From Streptoverticillium olivoreticuli subsp. olivoreticuli (GTDB taxonomy: Bacteria > Actinomycetota > Actinomycetes > Streptomycetales > Streptomycetaceae): a DNA stretch of 64,000 bases. Numbering within the stretch: position 1 is the first letter of the stretch; every line of letters starts with the position of its first letter. A program made the position numbers and the translations under genes. The stretch is taken from NCBI RefSeq assembly GCF_003391135.1, contig NZ_CP031455.1, forward strand, positions 2,945,001-3,009,000. Reading direction: 5' to 3'. A model generated the notes under the pieces. The model was not told the origin of the DNA, did no database searches, and saw only the letters and a list, made by a program, of their open reading frames with translations. Shown here piece by piece: positions 1-7,627 of this stretch.

Positions 1-26
1 CGGCCGATCACAACCGGTTCCGGTCC

Positions 27-458
27 TCAGCCGAGCAGGACCGCCAGTGGTGACTCGCCGTCGGTCCAGTAGTCGACGGCGTCGGCGAGGATCGTCTCCG
101 CCGTGCGGGCGTCCTTCGGGGCGGCCTTGCGGAAGGCGTCCCAGTCCTCCGCGAGGAGGAGGTAGCCGCGGGCCTTGCTCTCGTCGCGCCACCAGGAGAG
201 GTCCATGAGGCAGTCGGCGAGGGCGTCCCAGTTGCGGCCGAACCACTGGGGGAAGTCGAGGGCGGCCGCGCAGCGGTCGAGGAAGCCGGTCTTGTCCGTC
301 ACCCCGCCCAGCGGCAGCGTGGCCACCCGCCAGTCGGCCTCGGCGGCGAGCGAGATGACGCGGGAAGCGGTCTCGGTGGGCGGCAGCCGGTAGAGCCCCG
401 GGGGGACGGTGCCGATGAAGAGGCCGGTGAGGCCGGGTGCGGGCAGCGGGCCGGTCAT
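27..458 (-). CDS. Barstar-family ribonuclease inhibitor
   Basis: Predicted cytoplasmic inhibitor of the guanyl-specific RNase encoded just upstream. The 143-residue protein carries the barstar signature in its middle (FLDRCAAALDFPQWFGRNWD followed by ADCLMDL near residues 59-87), where the acidic/aromatic helix of the fold plugs an RNase active site. It is longer than classical barstar (about 90 residues) because of N- and C-terminal extensions, as is common in actinobacterial members. Its ATG overlaps the stop of the RNase gene by four bases (ATGA at 455-458), so the two are translationally coupled, toxin first and inhibitor second. The partner being a real RNase makes the inhibitor role likely; binding itself is inferred. 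Confidence 0.85.
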   Translation of the reverse strand: MTGPLPAPGLTGLFIGTVPPGLYRLPPTETASRVISLAAEADWRVATLPLGGVTDKTGFLDRCAAALDFPQWFGRNWDALADCLMDLSWWRDESKARGYLLLAEDWDAFRKAAPKDARTAETILADAVDYWTDGESPLAVLLG

Positions 459-934
459 GGTTTTACCACCGCTTCGAAGGTGTCGTAGTGGTCGCCGGTG
501 TAGTAGCGCTCGGCGTGGTTCCCGGTGATGATGCGGCGCGCGCCGCGGGTGCGGGAGCCGGGGGTGGGAACGGTGTACTCGTGGTAGTAGCCGCGGGCCT
601 GCTTCGGCAGCCGGTTCTCGTAGTTGCCGAAGACCGTGCCGTCCTTGTCGTACGGGAAGGGGCCGCCCTTGTCGATGAGTTCGAGGGTCTTGCGGGCCTC
701 GGCGGGCAGCCGGTCCGGGGTGATCGTCCGCATGCCCTTCGCCCAGGCGGGGGCCCCGGAGGAGCCCTGGGTGTTCCGTGCCGGGCTCGTGGTCGAGGTC
801 GTCTTCCCGTCCTTGTGGCCGCCGGAGGAGCAGGCGGGCAGCAGGAGCAGGGGCAGGGCGGCGAGGAAGGCGGTCAGCGCGCGCAGGGCGCGCCCGGCCG
901 GTCGTCGTCGGGGGAGTCGAAGCTGTCGAAGCAC
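455..934 (-). CDS. Secreted guanyl-specific ribonuclease (RNase Sa/N1/T1 family), probable lipoprotein
   Basis: Extracellular endoribonuclease expected to cleave RNA after G. After an Arg-rich, hydrophobic N-terminus there is a lipobox-like LLPACSS (about residues 31-37), so the mature enzyme may be lipid-anchored, unlike freely secreted RNase Sa. The catalytic domain (about 75-159) shows the family landmarks: [17 protein letters not shown] with the catalytic Glu, RTRGARRII with the catalytic Arg, and TGDHYDTF with the catalytic His. It ends at VVKP and lacks the C-terminal Cys that forms the RNase Sa disulfide. It is followed with a 4-base overlap by a barstar-family inhibitor. Start is the first ATG before the signal sequence. 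Confidence 0.88.
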   Translation of the reverse strand: MLRQLRLPRRRPAGRALRALTAFLAALPLLLLPACSSGGHKDGKTTSTTSPARNTQGSSGAPAWAKGMRTITPDRLPAEARKTLELIDKGGPFPYDKDGTVFGNYENRLPKQARGYYHEYTVPTPGSRTRGARRIITGNHAERYYTGDHYDTFEAVVKP

Positions 935-1016
935 ACTCCGTATGGTCGCAGCCCCCGCGGACGGCGCCTGGTTAGGCTGGCGGCTTCACCGTCCGCGCGT
1001 ACAAGGAGGCGCCGAA

Positions 1017-1556
1017 GTGCCCGAGCAGAAGCGACCGCCGCTCCCCCATGAATTCCACCCTCCGGTGGCCTCGTTCACGGTGGTGAGCGATGACCTGACG
1101 CCCGGTGGGACGCTGGGCGACGCCCAGGTGTTCTCCGGGGGCAACCTCTCGCCGCAGCTGCGCTGGGAGGGGTTCCCCGAGGGGACGAAGAGCTTCGCCG
1201 TCACGTGCTTCGACCCCGACGCGCCGACCGGCAGCGGCTTCTGGCACTGGGTGCTGTTCGACATCCCGCTGTCGGTGACGGAGCTGCCCGCCGGTGCGGG
1301 GAGCGGTGAGCTGAAGGGGCTGCCCGAGGGCGCCGTCCACGTGCGCAACGACTACGGGACGCGGGACTTCGGCGGTGCCGCCCCGCCGCCCGGCGACGGG
1401 CCGCACCGCTATGTGTTCACGGTCTACGCGGTGGACAAGGAGAAGCTGGGCCCGGACGCCGCCGCGTCGCCCGCTGTCGTGGGCTTCAACCTGCGGTTCC
1501 ACGCCCTGGGCCGGGCGCAGTTGATCGGTGGGTACGAGGTGCCGGCCGCCGGCTGA
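1017..1556 (+). CDS. YbhB/YbcL-type phosphatidylethanolamine-binding (PEBP/RKIP-like) protein
   Basis: Small soluble protein of the PEBP family, 179 residues. Visible family motifs are [14 protein letters not shown] (about 63-76) and the [13 protein letters not shown] block near residue 130, which line the conserved anion-binding pocket. The biochemical role of bacterial members is not settled; ligand binding or protease/kinase modulation have been proposed. I start at GTG 1017 because AAGGAGG lies seven bases upstream and the PEBP fold begins right after; the frame stays open further upstream only because of high GC. Divergent from the RNase/barstar pair. Confidence 0.9.
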   Translation: MPEQKRPPLPHEFHPPVASFTVVSDDLTPGGTLGDAQVFSGGNLSPQLRWEGFPEGTKSFAVTCFDPDAPTGSGFWHWVLFDIPLSVTELPAGAGSGELKGLPEGAVHVRNDYGTRDFGGAAPPPGDGPHRYVFTVYAVDKEKLGPDAAASPAVVGFNLRFHALGRAQLIGGYEVPAAG

Positions 1557-1918
1557 GGCCCGTACCCGCGGGGCCGACCGGAAAATCCGTTGCGCCCCGC
1601 CGCCCCGGATCGCACAGTGGTGCATGGCTGACGGCTCCGCATGGCCGTCGGACAGTGGACACCGCAGTGGCGGGGGCGGCGGGGCGCGCGTGCGCCGGCC
1701 GTCTGCCGGAGTCCGGCATCGTGCCGGGCGCCCGCGTCCGCTGTCGTGCGCTCCGGGCCCTGTGTCACACGGGGGAAGGGTCCGGAGCGTTCCCCTTTCT
1801 TCTTCTGTTCTTCAACTCCCTTTTCCCGTACGGAAATTACGTTGTCGTCCGATCTGTACAGGGGCACAGTTGAGCCATCTTTGCCGCTGGGGCGGGGACG
1901 GGCCGGGAGGTGTGCGGG
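1557..1918. other. Intergenic region upstream of the HNH gene
   Basis: No convincing coding region here. The distal half (about 1795-1880) is clearly AT-richer than the rest, with a pyrimidine-rich tract and ACGGAAATTACGTTGTCG. This is the natural place for the HNH promoter, although I cannot pick a confident -35/-10 pair. Confidence 0.4.
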
Positions 1919-2428
1919 ATGCGGGAGACGCTGGTGCTCAATGCGAGTTTCGAGCCGTTGGCGACGGTGTCGCTGCGACGTGCGGTGGTGCTCGTGCTCC
2001 AGGGCAAGGCCGTGGTCGAGCAGGCGAGGCCCGGGCGACGGGTCCGGGCGACGGCGGTCGAGATGCCGGTGCCGCAGGTGATCAGGTTGTGCCGCTACGT
2101 ACGGGTGCCGTTCCGAAGACGGGCTTCCTGGTCGCGGCGGGGGGTGCTGGTGCGGGACCAGCACCGGTGCGCGTACTGCGGCCGGCGGGCGACGACGGTG
2201 GACCATGTGGTGCCGCGCTCGCGCGGGGGCGAGGACAGTTGGCTGAACACGGTCGCGGCGTGCGCCGAGGACAACCACCGCAAGGCGGACCGTACGCCGG
2301 AGCAGGCGGGGATGCGGCTGCTGACCGCGCCGTTCGAACCGACGCCCGCGGACGCGCTCGTGCTCGCGCTGGGGGCGCGGGAGGGGTTGCCGGAGTGGCT
2401 GGCGGGGCGGGTCGCGGTGTCCGCCTGA
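1919..2428 (+). CDS. HNH endonuclease family protein
   Basis: 169-residue protein with a compact HNH nuclease domain in the second half: CAYCGRRATTVDHVVPRSRGG followed by WLNTVAACAEDNHRKADRTP (about residues 85-125). The CxxC Zn ligands, the DHVVPRS catalytic segment and the terminal CAEDNHRKAD match the HNH signature. The N-terminal part (LNASFEPL..RRAVVL) is the conserved start of the free-standing actinobacterial HNH protein, a housekeeping-like gene of unknown substrate rather than an obvious homing or restriction enzyme. I chose ATG 1919 (GGGAGG eight bases upstream) over GTG 1910, three codons earlier. A strong hairpin follows the stop. Confidence 0.85.
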   Translation: MRETLVLNASFEPLATVSLRRAVVLVLQGKAVVEQARPGRRVRATAVEMPVPQVIRLCRYVRVPFRRRASWSRRGVLVRDQHRCAYCGRRATTVDHVVPRSRGGEDSWLNTVAACAEDNHRKADRTPEQAGMRLLTAPFEPTPADALVLALGAREGLPEWLAGRVAVSA

Positions 2429-2431
2429 GCG

Positions 2432-2471
2432 AGGGGGCGGGCGGGGTGTGTTCCTCCCCCGCCCGCCCCCT
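2432..2471. terminator. Bidirectional terminator hairpin between convergent genes
   Basis: Perfect 15-base inverted repeat (AGGGGGCGGGCGGGG at 2432-2446 and its complement at 2457-2471, 10-base loop) between the convergent HNH and TauE genes. Confidence 0.8.
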
Positions 2472-2476
2472 GTTCG

Positions 2477-3265
2477 TCACTGCTTCAGCAGCATCTGCAC
2501 GATGGCCACGACGCCGACCACGACGATGACGCCGCGCAGCGCGGTGGGCGGCAGACGGCGGCCGATCTTCGCGCCCAGCTGGCCGCCGAGGGTGGAGCCC
2601 GCGGCGATGAGCAGCACGGCGGTCCAGTCGAAGTCGGCGACGAAGAGGAAGAAGAGCGCCGCGACGCCGTTGACGACGACGGCGAGGACGTTCTTCAGGG
2701 CGTTGACGCGCTGGAGGTCGTCGCGCAGGAGCAGGCCCATCAGGGAGAGGTAGAGGACGCCCTGGGCCGCGCCGAAGTAGCCGCCGTAGGCACTGGCGAG
2801 CAGGAGGCCCAGGAGCAGGGCGGGGCCGCCGTCGGTGACGGTGTCGGTGGTGCCGTTGCGTTCGCGGCGGCGGGCGAGCGCCTTGGCGAGCCGGGGCTGG
2901 AGGACGACGAGGACCAGTGCGAGGCCGATGAGGGCGGGCACGATCGTGTCGAAGGCCTTGGACGGGAGCGCGAGCAGCAGGACGGCGCCGGCGAGCCCGC
3001 CGATCAGGGCGGTGACGCCGAAGCGCAGGACGCGGCGGCGCTGGCCGCGGAGTTCGCGGCGGTAGCCGATGGCGCCGCTGATGTTTCCGCTGACGAGGCC
3101 GAGGGTGTTGGAGACGTTCGCGGTGATCGGGGGCAGTCCGACGGCGAGGAGCACCGGGAAGGTGAAGAGGGTGCCGGAGCCGACGATGGTGTTGATGGTG
3201 CCCGCGCCGATGCCTGCGGCGAAGATCGCGAGTGCTTCCCAGATGGACAAGGCCATCTCCTTCAT
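2477..3265 (-). CDS. TauE/SafE-family membrane permease (sulfite exporter family)
   Basis: 262-residue integral membrane protein with about eight hydrophobic segments and the typical N-terminal half-repeat: a glycine-rich first segment (IGAGTINTIVGSG), then ITANVSNTLG, mirrored in the C-terminal half (YGGYFGAAQG ... RVNALKN). Family members export organosulfur anions or other small anions; substrate cannot be assigned from the sequence. Two starts are possible, ATG 3265 and ATG 3256; GGGGAGG lies 13 bases before the first, so the choice is open. Stand-alone, convergent with the HNH gene. Confidence 0.85.
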   Translation of the reverse strand: MKEMALSIWEALAIFAAGIGAGTINTIVGSGTLFTFPVLLAVGLPPITANVSNTLGLVSGNISGAIGYRRELRGQRRRVLRFGVTALIGGLAGAVLLLALPSKAFDTIVPALIGLALVLVVLQPRLAKALARRRERNGTTDTVTDGGPALLLGLLLASAYGGYFGAAQGVLYLSLMGLLLRDDLQRVNALKNVLAVVVNGVAALFFLFVADFDWTAVLLIAAGSTLGGQLGAKIGRRLPPTALRGVIVVVGVVAIVQMLLKQ

Positions 3266-3335
3266 GGTCAGTGTGTCGCCTCCCCGCCCTGAAGGGGTCG
3301 AGGGGCCTTACTGATCATGCAGGAGAGGACCGGCG

Positions 3336-4289
3336 TCAGTCGATGGGCGGCTGCTCCCGGCGGGGCGTCTCCTTGGTGGTCTTCGGGGCCTGGCCACCGC
3401 TGCGCGACGGGCCCATGGGGCCGAAGTTCCCGACGGCGCCGCTCAGGCCCTTGAGCGCGTCGCCGATCTCGCTGGGCACGATCCAGAGCTTGTTGGCGTC
3501 GCCTTCGGCGATCTTCGGCAGCATCTGGAGGTACTGGTAGGAGAGCAGCTTCTCGTCGGGGTCACCGGCGTGGATGGACTCGAAGACCGTACGGATCGCC
3601 TGGGCCTCGCCCTCGGCGCGCAGGGCGGCGGCCTTGGCCTCACCCTCGGCGCGCAGGATCGCGGACTGCTTCTCGCCCTCGGCGGTGAGGATCTGCGACT
3701 GGCGGATGCCCTCCGCGGTGAGGATCGCGGCGCGCTTGTCACGGTCGGCGCGCATCTGCTTCTCCATCGAGTCCTGGATGGAGGTGGGCGGCTCGATGGC
3801 CTTGAGCTCGACGCGGTTGACGCGGATGCCCCACTTGCCGGTGGCCTCGTCGAGCACGCCGCGCAGGGCCGCGTTGATCTCCTCACGCGAGGTGAGGGTC
3901 CGCTCCAGGTCCATGCCGCCGATGATGTTGCGCAGGGTGGTGACGGTGAGCTGCTCGATGGCCTGGATGAAGCTGGAGACCTCGTACGTCGCGGCGCGCG
4001 CGTCGGTCACCTGGTAGTAGATGACGGTGTCGATGTTGACGACCAGGTTGTCCTGGGTGATCACCGGCTGCGGCGGGAACGGCACGACCTGCTCGCGGAG
4101 GTCGATGCGGTTGCGGATGGAGTCGATGAAGGGGACGACGATGTTCAGACCGGCGTTGAGGGTCCGGGTGTAGCGGCCGAAGCGCTCGACGATGGCGGCG
4201 CTGGCCTGTGGGATCACCTGGACCGTCTTCATGAGGGCGATGAAGACGAGCACCACCAAGATGATCAGGACGATGATGATCGGTTCCAT
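3336..4289 (-). CDS. SPFH/Band 7 (stomatin-like) membrane protein
   Basis: 317-residue protein with one N-terminal membrane helix (about residues 4-22) followed by the SPFH domain (VPQASAAIVERFGRY-type start: here VIPQASAAIVERFGRYT) and a coiled-coil with repeated AEGE units (RAEGEAKAAALRAEGEAQA near 215-240). The C-terminal tail is Pro/Gly-rich and disordered. Such proteins oligomerise on the inner membrane and organise membrane microdomains or chaperone membrane proteases. An NfeD-like gene lies upstream on the same strand, the classic SPFH-NfeD pairing. RBS-like GGGGAG precedes the ATG. Confidence 0.92.
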   Translation of the reverse strand: MEPIIIVLIILVVLVFIALMKTVQVIPQASAAIVERFGRYTRTLNAGLNIVVPFIDSIRNRIDLREQVVPFPPQPVITQDNLVVNIDTVIYYQVTDARAATYEVSSFIQAIEQLTVTTLRNIIGGMDLERTLTSREEINAALRGVLDEATGKWGIRVNRVELKAIEPPTSIQDSMEKQMRADRDKRAAILTAEGIRQSQILTAEGEKQSAILRAEGEAKAAALRAEGEAQAIRTVFESIHAGDPDEKLLSYQYLQMLPKIAEGDANKLWIVPSEIGDALKGLSGAVGNFGPMGPSRSGGQAPKTTKETPRREQPPID

Positions 4290-4436
4290 CGTGGCTCCCC
4301 GTGCCTGTCGGTGTTGATCTCTCCGGTGAAGTCTTTCAGAACGCGGCGCCGCCGTGCAGGTAATGAGGGCATATCAAGCCGCGCGCGGCTCGTTCCCCGG
4401 TGTGTCCCGGGGCCGTACGGGGGTGGTCGGCGGCGG

Positions 4437-4859
4437 TCACAGCACCACGGCCGTCGCACCGTCGATCTCGACGACGTCCACCTGCTGGCCCGCCTCGTAG
4501 CTGCGCGCGGCGTCGTAGGAGCGCGCGGACCAGATCTCGCCGGCGAGCTTGATGCGGCCGCCGTTGCCGTCGACCCGCTCCAGGACGACGGCCTGCCGGC
4601 CCTTGAGGGCGTCCACGCCGGTCTCCAGGGCGGGGCGCTGCGAACGGTGGCGGTTGGCGATCGGCCGGACGACGGCGATGAGGGCGACCGAGACGACGGC
4701 GAAGACGACGAACTGCGCGACGGCGCCGCCGCCGAGCCGGTCGGTGACGGCGGCGGCCACGGCTCCGGCCGCGAGCATCCCGAACTCGGGCATCGCGGTG
4801 ACGACGAGCGGGATGCCCAGTCCGACGGCGGCCACCAGCCACCACACCCATGTGTCCAC
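4437..4859 (-). CDS. NfeD-like membrane protein with C-terminal OB-fold domain
   Basis: 140-residue partner of the downstream SPFH protein. The first 75 residues hold two to three hydrophobic segments (WVWWLVAAVGLGIPLVV, FGMLAAGAVAAAV, FVVFAVVSVALIAVV). The remainder is the small beta-barrel NfeD1b domain, with the characteristic GRQAVVLERVDGNGGRIKLAGEIWSARS and Q-V-DVVEIDGATAVV strands. The pair is thought to scaffold membrane complexes, with the OB-fold exposed. A 147-base gap separates it from the SPFH gene, so the latter may also have its own promoter. Confidence 0.9.
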   Translation of the reverse strand: MDTWVWWLVAAVGLGIPLVVTAMPEFGMLAAGAVAAAVTDRLGGGAVAQFVVFAVVSVALIAVVRPIANRHRSQRPALETGVDALKGRQAVVLERVDGNGGRIKLAGEIWSARSYDAARSYEAGQQVDVVEIDGATAVVL

Positions 4860-4929
4860 GTGTTCATGGTAGGCGTGGCGGCGGCCGCCGGACAGTGCGC
4901 GGGAGCGGGGCGCGCGGTGGAGCGGGGGG

Positions 4930-5721
4930 TCAGGAGAGGGGCAGGCCCTGGGCCGTCCAGCGCTGTCCCTGGCGCTCGACGACCAGGGGGAGGCCGAAGC
5001 AGTGGGAGAGGTTGCGGGAGGTGAGTTCGAGCTCGACGGGGCCCGCGGCGAGCACCTTGCCCTGACGGATCATCAGGACGTGGGTGAAGCCCGGGGGGAT
5101 CTCCTCGACGTGGTGGGTGACCATGAGCATCGAGGGCGCGAGGGGGTCGCGGGCGAGGCGGCCCAGGCGGCGCACGAGGTCCTCGCGGCCGCCCAGGTCG
5201 AGGCCCGCGGCGGGCTCGTCGAGCAGCAGCAGCTCGGGGTCGGTCATCATCGCGCGGGCGATGAGGGTGCGCTTGCGCTCGCCCTCGGAGAGGGTGCCGA
5301 ACTTCCGGTCCAGGTAGTCCGTCATGCCGAGGACGTCGAGGAAGGCGCGGGCGCGCTGCTCGTCGACCTCCTCGTAGTTCTCCTGCCAGGTGGCCGTCAT
5401 GCCGTACGCGGCGGTGAGGACGGTCTGCAGGACGGTCTGGCTGCGCGGCAGCTTGTCGGCGAGGGCGATGCCCGCGACGCCGATGCGGGGGCGGAGCTCG
5501 AAGACGTCGACCGCGCCGAGCTTCTCGCCCAGGACCTTGACGGTGCCCGTGGTCGGGAAGAGATAGCTGGAGGCGACATTGAGGAGGGTGGTCTTGCCTG
5601 CGCCGTTGGGGCCGAGGATGACCCAGCGCTCCCCTTCCTTGACCGACCAGGAGACCTGGTCCACCAGAGCCCGGCCCTCGCGGACCACGGATACGTCCAC
5701 CAGTTCCAGCACTTCGCTCAT
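4930..5721 (-). CDS. ABC transporter ATP-binding protein (orphan)
   Basis: Single nucleotide-binding domain, 263 residues from the chosen start. Walker A GPNGAGKTT near residue 38, signature LSEGERKRTLIARAMM, Walker B ELLLLDEPAAGLD and switch His in VTHHVEEIP are all intact. This arrangement (signature LSEGE, VEEIPPG) is typical of the actinobacterial ModF/YlmA-like stand-alone ATPases. No permease or binding protein is adjacent, so the partner is unknown and a non-transport role is possible. I start at ATG 5721 (GGGAG 11 bases upstream) rather than ATG 5739, which has no visible ribosome-binding site. Confidence 0.88.
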   Translation of the reverse strand: MSEVLELVDVSVVREGRALVDQVSWSVKEGERWVILGPNGAGKTTLLNVASSYLFPTTGTVKVLGEKLGAVDVFELRPRIGVAGIALADKLPRSQTVLQTVLTAAYGMTATWQENYEEVDEQRARAFLDVLGMTDYLDRKFGTLSEGERKRTLIARAMMTDPELLLLDEPAAGLDLGGREDLVRRLGRLARDPLAPSMLMVTHHVEEIPPGFTHVLMIRQGKVLAAGPVELELTSRNLSHCFGLPLVVERQGQRWTAQGLPLS

Positions 5722-5843
5722 GAGCGCGTTGTCTCCCATTGCAGTGTCGTCGTCGCTTGCCCTTGCAGGCGATGCCCTCAGGGACAGCCCCCAGGGAAGA
5801 ACTTACGCCACCCGTTGTCGGTGCCGGTCCTTAGGCTGGGGCC

Positions 5844-6650
5844 ATGCTCGATGAACACCGCTCAGGACGGCTCACTGCGTGGGGAAATGCCCTCATTGCC
5901 GGATTCACCTCTCCCGATGAGGCCGCACACCGGATCATCGGTGACGACGCCGTGCACCGCGTCACCGGACTGCCCGGGGAGTCCGGCCCGGTCGGTCTGA
6001 CCCTGGCCCTCGGCCGGCTCCGCGCCCTCGGGGCGACGGGGCTGCGCCTCGCGCTGCCGGTGCCCGGCCACCCGCTGGGGCTCAGCGGGCCGCCGGAGTT
6101 CAACGCCCGGGCCCTGGAGGCCGAGGAGGCGGTCGTCGCCGTGGGCGCCGCGCTGGGGCTCGTGCCGGAGGTCTACGAGGCCGGGCCCGAGGGGGATGTG
6201 CACGTCGAGGTCCTGTGGCACTGCCTGCCCGTGCGGGAGGCGCCGCCCGCCGACGTGCCGACGCTGTCGGAGGCGGAGCGGGAGCTGGCGGAGGCGCTGC
6301 GCGAGGCGACCGAGGTGCTCACCCGGCTGGATGTGGCCGGTTCCGGCCCGGTGGCCCAGGCCGCGCTGGAGGCGTATCGCGCGCGGGCCGAGCGGAGCCG
6401 CGAGGTGCTGGCGCCGGGGTATCCGCCACGCGCGGTGCGGGTGCTGGAGCTGGCGCAGCGGGTCGGGGCGCTGATCGCCATCGCCTACGAGCCGGGGGAC
6501 GCCGAGGGGCGGGAGCACGGCGGCGCGGTGAGCGCGTCGGAGATCGCGGCGCGGGCGGCGGCACTGCGGCCGGTGGAGCGCACGGCCCGGCGGGCACGGG
6601 TGGCGGCGTACAACGCGATGGTGGAGGAGCGGGACCGGAAGAGGCGCTGA
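5844..6650 (+). CDS. Conserved hypothetical protein
   Basis: 268-residue soluble protein I do not recognise. It has no signal peptide or membrane segment. The N-terminal half is glycine/leucine-rich with alternating strands and helices (GNALIAGFTSPDEAAHRIIGDDAVHRV is split by PGESGPVGLTLALGRLRALG). The C-terminal half (residues about 135-268) is strongly helical and charged, ending in ERDRKRR. Codon use is typical of the neighbours, and the gene is bounded by a clear terminator, so it is real. Divergent from the ABC ATPase; a shared promoter region of about 120 bases lies between them. Confidence 0.7.
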   Translation: MLDEHRSGRLTAWGNALIAGFTSPDEAAHRIIGDDAVHRVTGLPGESGPVGLTLALGRLRALGATGLRLALPVPGHPLGLSGPPEFNARALEAEEAVVAVGAALGLVPEVYEAGPEGDVHVEVLWHCLPVREAPPADVPTLSEAERELAEALREATEVLTRLDVAGSGPVAQAALEAYRARAERSREVLAPGYPPRAVRVLELAQRVGALIAIAYEPGDAEGREHGGAVSASEIAARAAALRPVERTARRARVAAYNAMVEERDRKRR

Positions 6651-6660
6651 GGCGCTTCAG

Positions 6661-6712
6661 GCGCGTACGGCAAGGCCCCGCGGAGAGGTCCGCGGGGCCT
6701 TGCCGTACGCGC
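6661..6712. terminator. Strong bidirectional terminator
   Basis: Perfect 24-base inverted repeat (arms 6661-6684 and 6689-6712, loop GAGG) between the convergent hypothetical gene and the chaplin gene. It starts 11 bases after the + strand stop and ends 36 bases from the chaplin stop. Confidence 0.9.
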
Positions 6713-6747
6713 CCCTGAGTCGCCGATGGGAAGGCGGAGCGTGAGCC

Positions 6748-7062
6748 CTAGTAGCGGCCGCCGTGGCCGCCATGGCCCTCGTGGCCGAAGTCCTCATGGC
6801 GGTCGACGTCCGCGTTGATGCAGGTGTTGCCGAACGTCGGGTTGAGGAGACCCACGATGTCGATGCTGTTGCCGCACAGGTTGATCGGCACCTGGATCGG
6901 GAGCTGGATCACATTGCCGGAGATGATGCCGGGCGAGCCCTTGGCCACGCCGTCGGCGAAGGCCCCACCGCCCTCGCCGTGGGCGGCGGCGACGCTGACA
7001 GAGGCGCTGACAGCCATGCCTGCCGCGGCCAGGACGAGGGCGGCCTTCTTGGCACTGTTCAT
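6748..7062 (-). CDS. Short chaplin with His/Gly-rich C-terminal tail
   Basis: Secreted, surface-active chaplin of 104 residues. A Sec signal peptide (MNSAKKAALVLAAAGM...AAA, about 28 residues) precedes one chaplin domain: GSPGIISGNVIQLPIQVPI, then the Cys pair in NLCGNSIDIVGLLNP and GNTCINAD. Chaplins self-assemble into amyloid-like fibrils that let aerial hyphae break surface tension. There is no sortase signal, so it is a short chaplin. Unusually, it extends past the domain with DRHEDFGHEGHGGHGGRY, a His/Gly tail not part of the chaplin fold. Start is ATG 7062 (AAGGAAG nine bases upstream). Tandem with a second chaplin gene upstream. Confidence 0.9.
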   Translation of the reverse strand: MNSAKKAALVLAAAGMAVSASVSVAAAHGEGGGAFADGVAKGSPGIISGNVIQLPIQVPINLCGNSIDIVGLLNPTFGNTCINADVDRHEDFGHEGHGGHGGRY

Positions 7063-7132
7063 AGAGGGTCTTCCTTCTGCTGATGTCCTTGACGACCCCA
7101 GCCGCGGGGTCGCGTACTGATGAACGCCAGCG

Positions 7133-7161
7133 CACCGCCGATGGCACGGCCATCGGCGGTG
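7133..7161. terminator. Hairpin between the two chaplin genes
   Basis: Perfect 12-base inverted repeat CACCGCCGATGG / CCATCGGCGGTG with a five-base loop, in the leader of the downstream chaplin. Either a second terminator for the upstream chaplin or a leader hairpin. Confidence 0.5.
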
Positions 7162-7192
7162 TTTGCCCTCATTCGGACGAGTGATCGCCCCC

Positions 7193-7228
7193 GTCTGCCC
7201 GGGCTCCGTGGGCCGGAGCCGGGCAGAC
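7193..7228 (-). terminator. Terminator after the chpE-like gene
   Basis: GTCTGCCCGGGCTCCG (7193-7208) pairs with CGGAGCCGGGCAGAC (7214-7228), 11 bases after the stop of the chpE-like chaplin. Confidence 0.7.
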
Positions 7229-7238
7229 GATGCGTCGG

Positions 7239-7475
7239 CTACTTGTTGACGCAGAGGTTCCCGGCCGCCGGGTTGAGCAGACCCACCACGTTGATGGTGT
7301 TGCCGCACACGTTCGCGTCCACGTCGACCGGCACCTGGATGACGTTGCCGGAAACGACGCCGGGCGAGTTCTTCGCCTCGCCCTCGGCCTGGTGAGCGGA
7401 GGCCGCACCGGCGCCCGCGAAGGCGAGACCGCCGAGGGCGATCGTGACGGCAGCGACCTTCTTCATGTTCTTCAC
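7239..7475 (-). CDS. chpE: Short chaplin, ChpE-like
   Basis: Secreted chaplin of 78 residues: signal peptide ending near AGAASAHQ, then a single chaplin domain (KNSPGVVSGNVIQVPVDVDA, Cys in NVCGNTINVVGLLNPA and GNLCVNK). It ends immediately after the second Cys and has no cell-wall anchor. From memory S. coelicolor chpE (SCO1800) sits at this locus next to a response regulator/kinase pair, as here, which supports the symbol. GTG 7475 is preceded by GGAAGG at 11 bases; ATG 7466 (MKKVAAV) is an alternative. The terminal short chaplins assist hyphal emergence and SapB-independent aerial growth. Confidence 0.88.
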   Translation of the reverse strand: MKNMKKVAAVTIALGGLAFAGAGAASAHQAEGEAKNSPGVVSGNVIQVPVDVDANVCGNTINVVGLLNPAAGNLCVNK

Positions 7476-7627
7476 TCTTCTAATGACCTTCCTGGAACGT
7501 TGCCACGGCCAGCCGCCGCGTACGCCATGGAAAACGGGTCACGGACGGTCAGGTTGCGGGGCCAGGTGGACCACCACACGACCGTATGAATCTCTGATCT
7601 GAAGACGACGTTCCGGTATGACCGCGA

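Noticed and set aside
624..1016. Upstream extension of the PEBP frame
   Set aside because: It overlaps the RNase gene on the other strand and has no family similarity. The AAGGAGG site before GTG 1017 settles the start.
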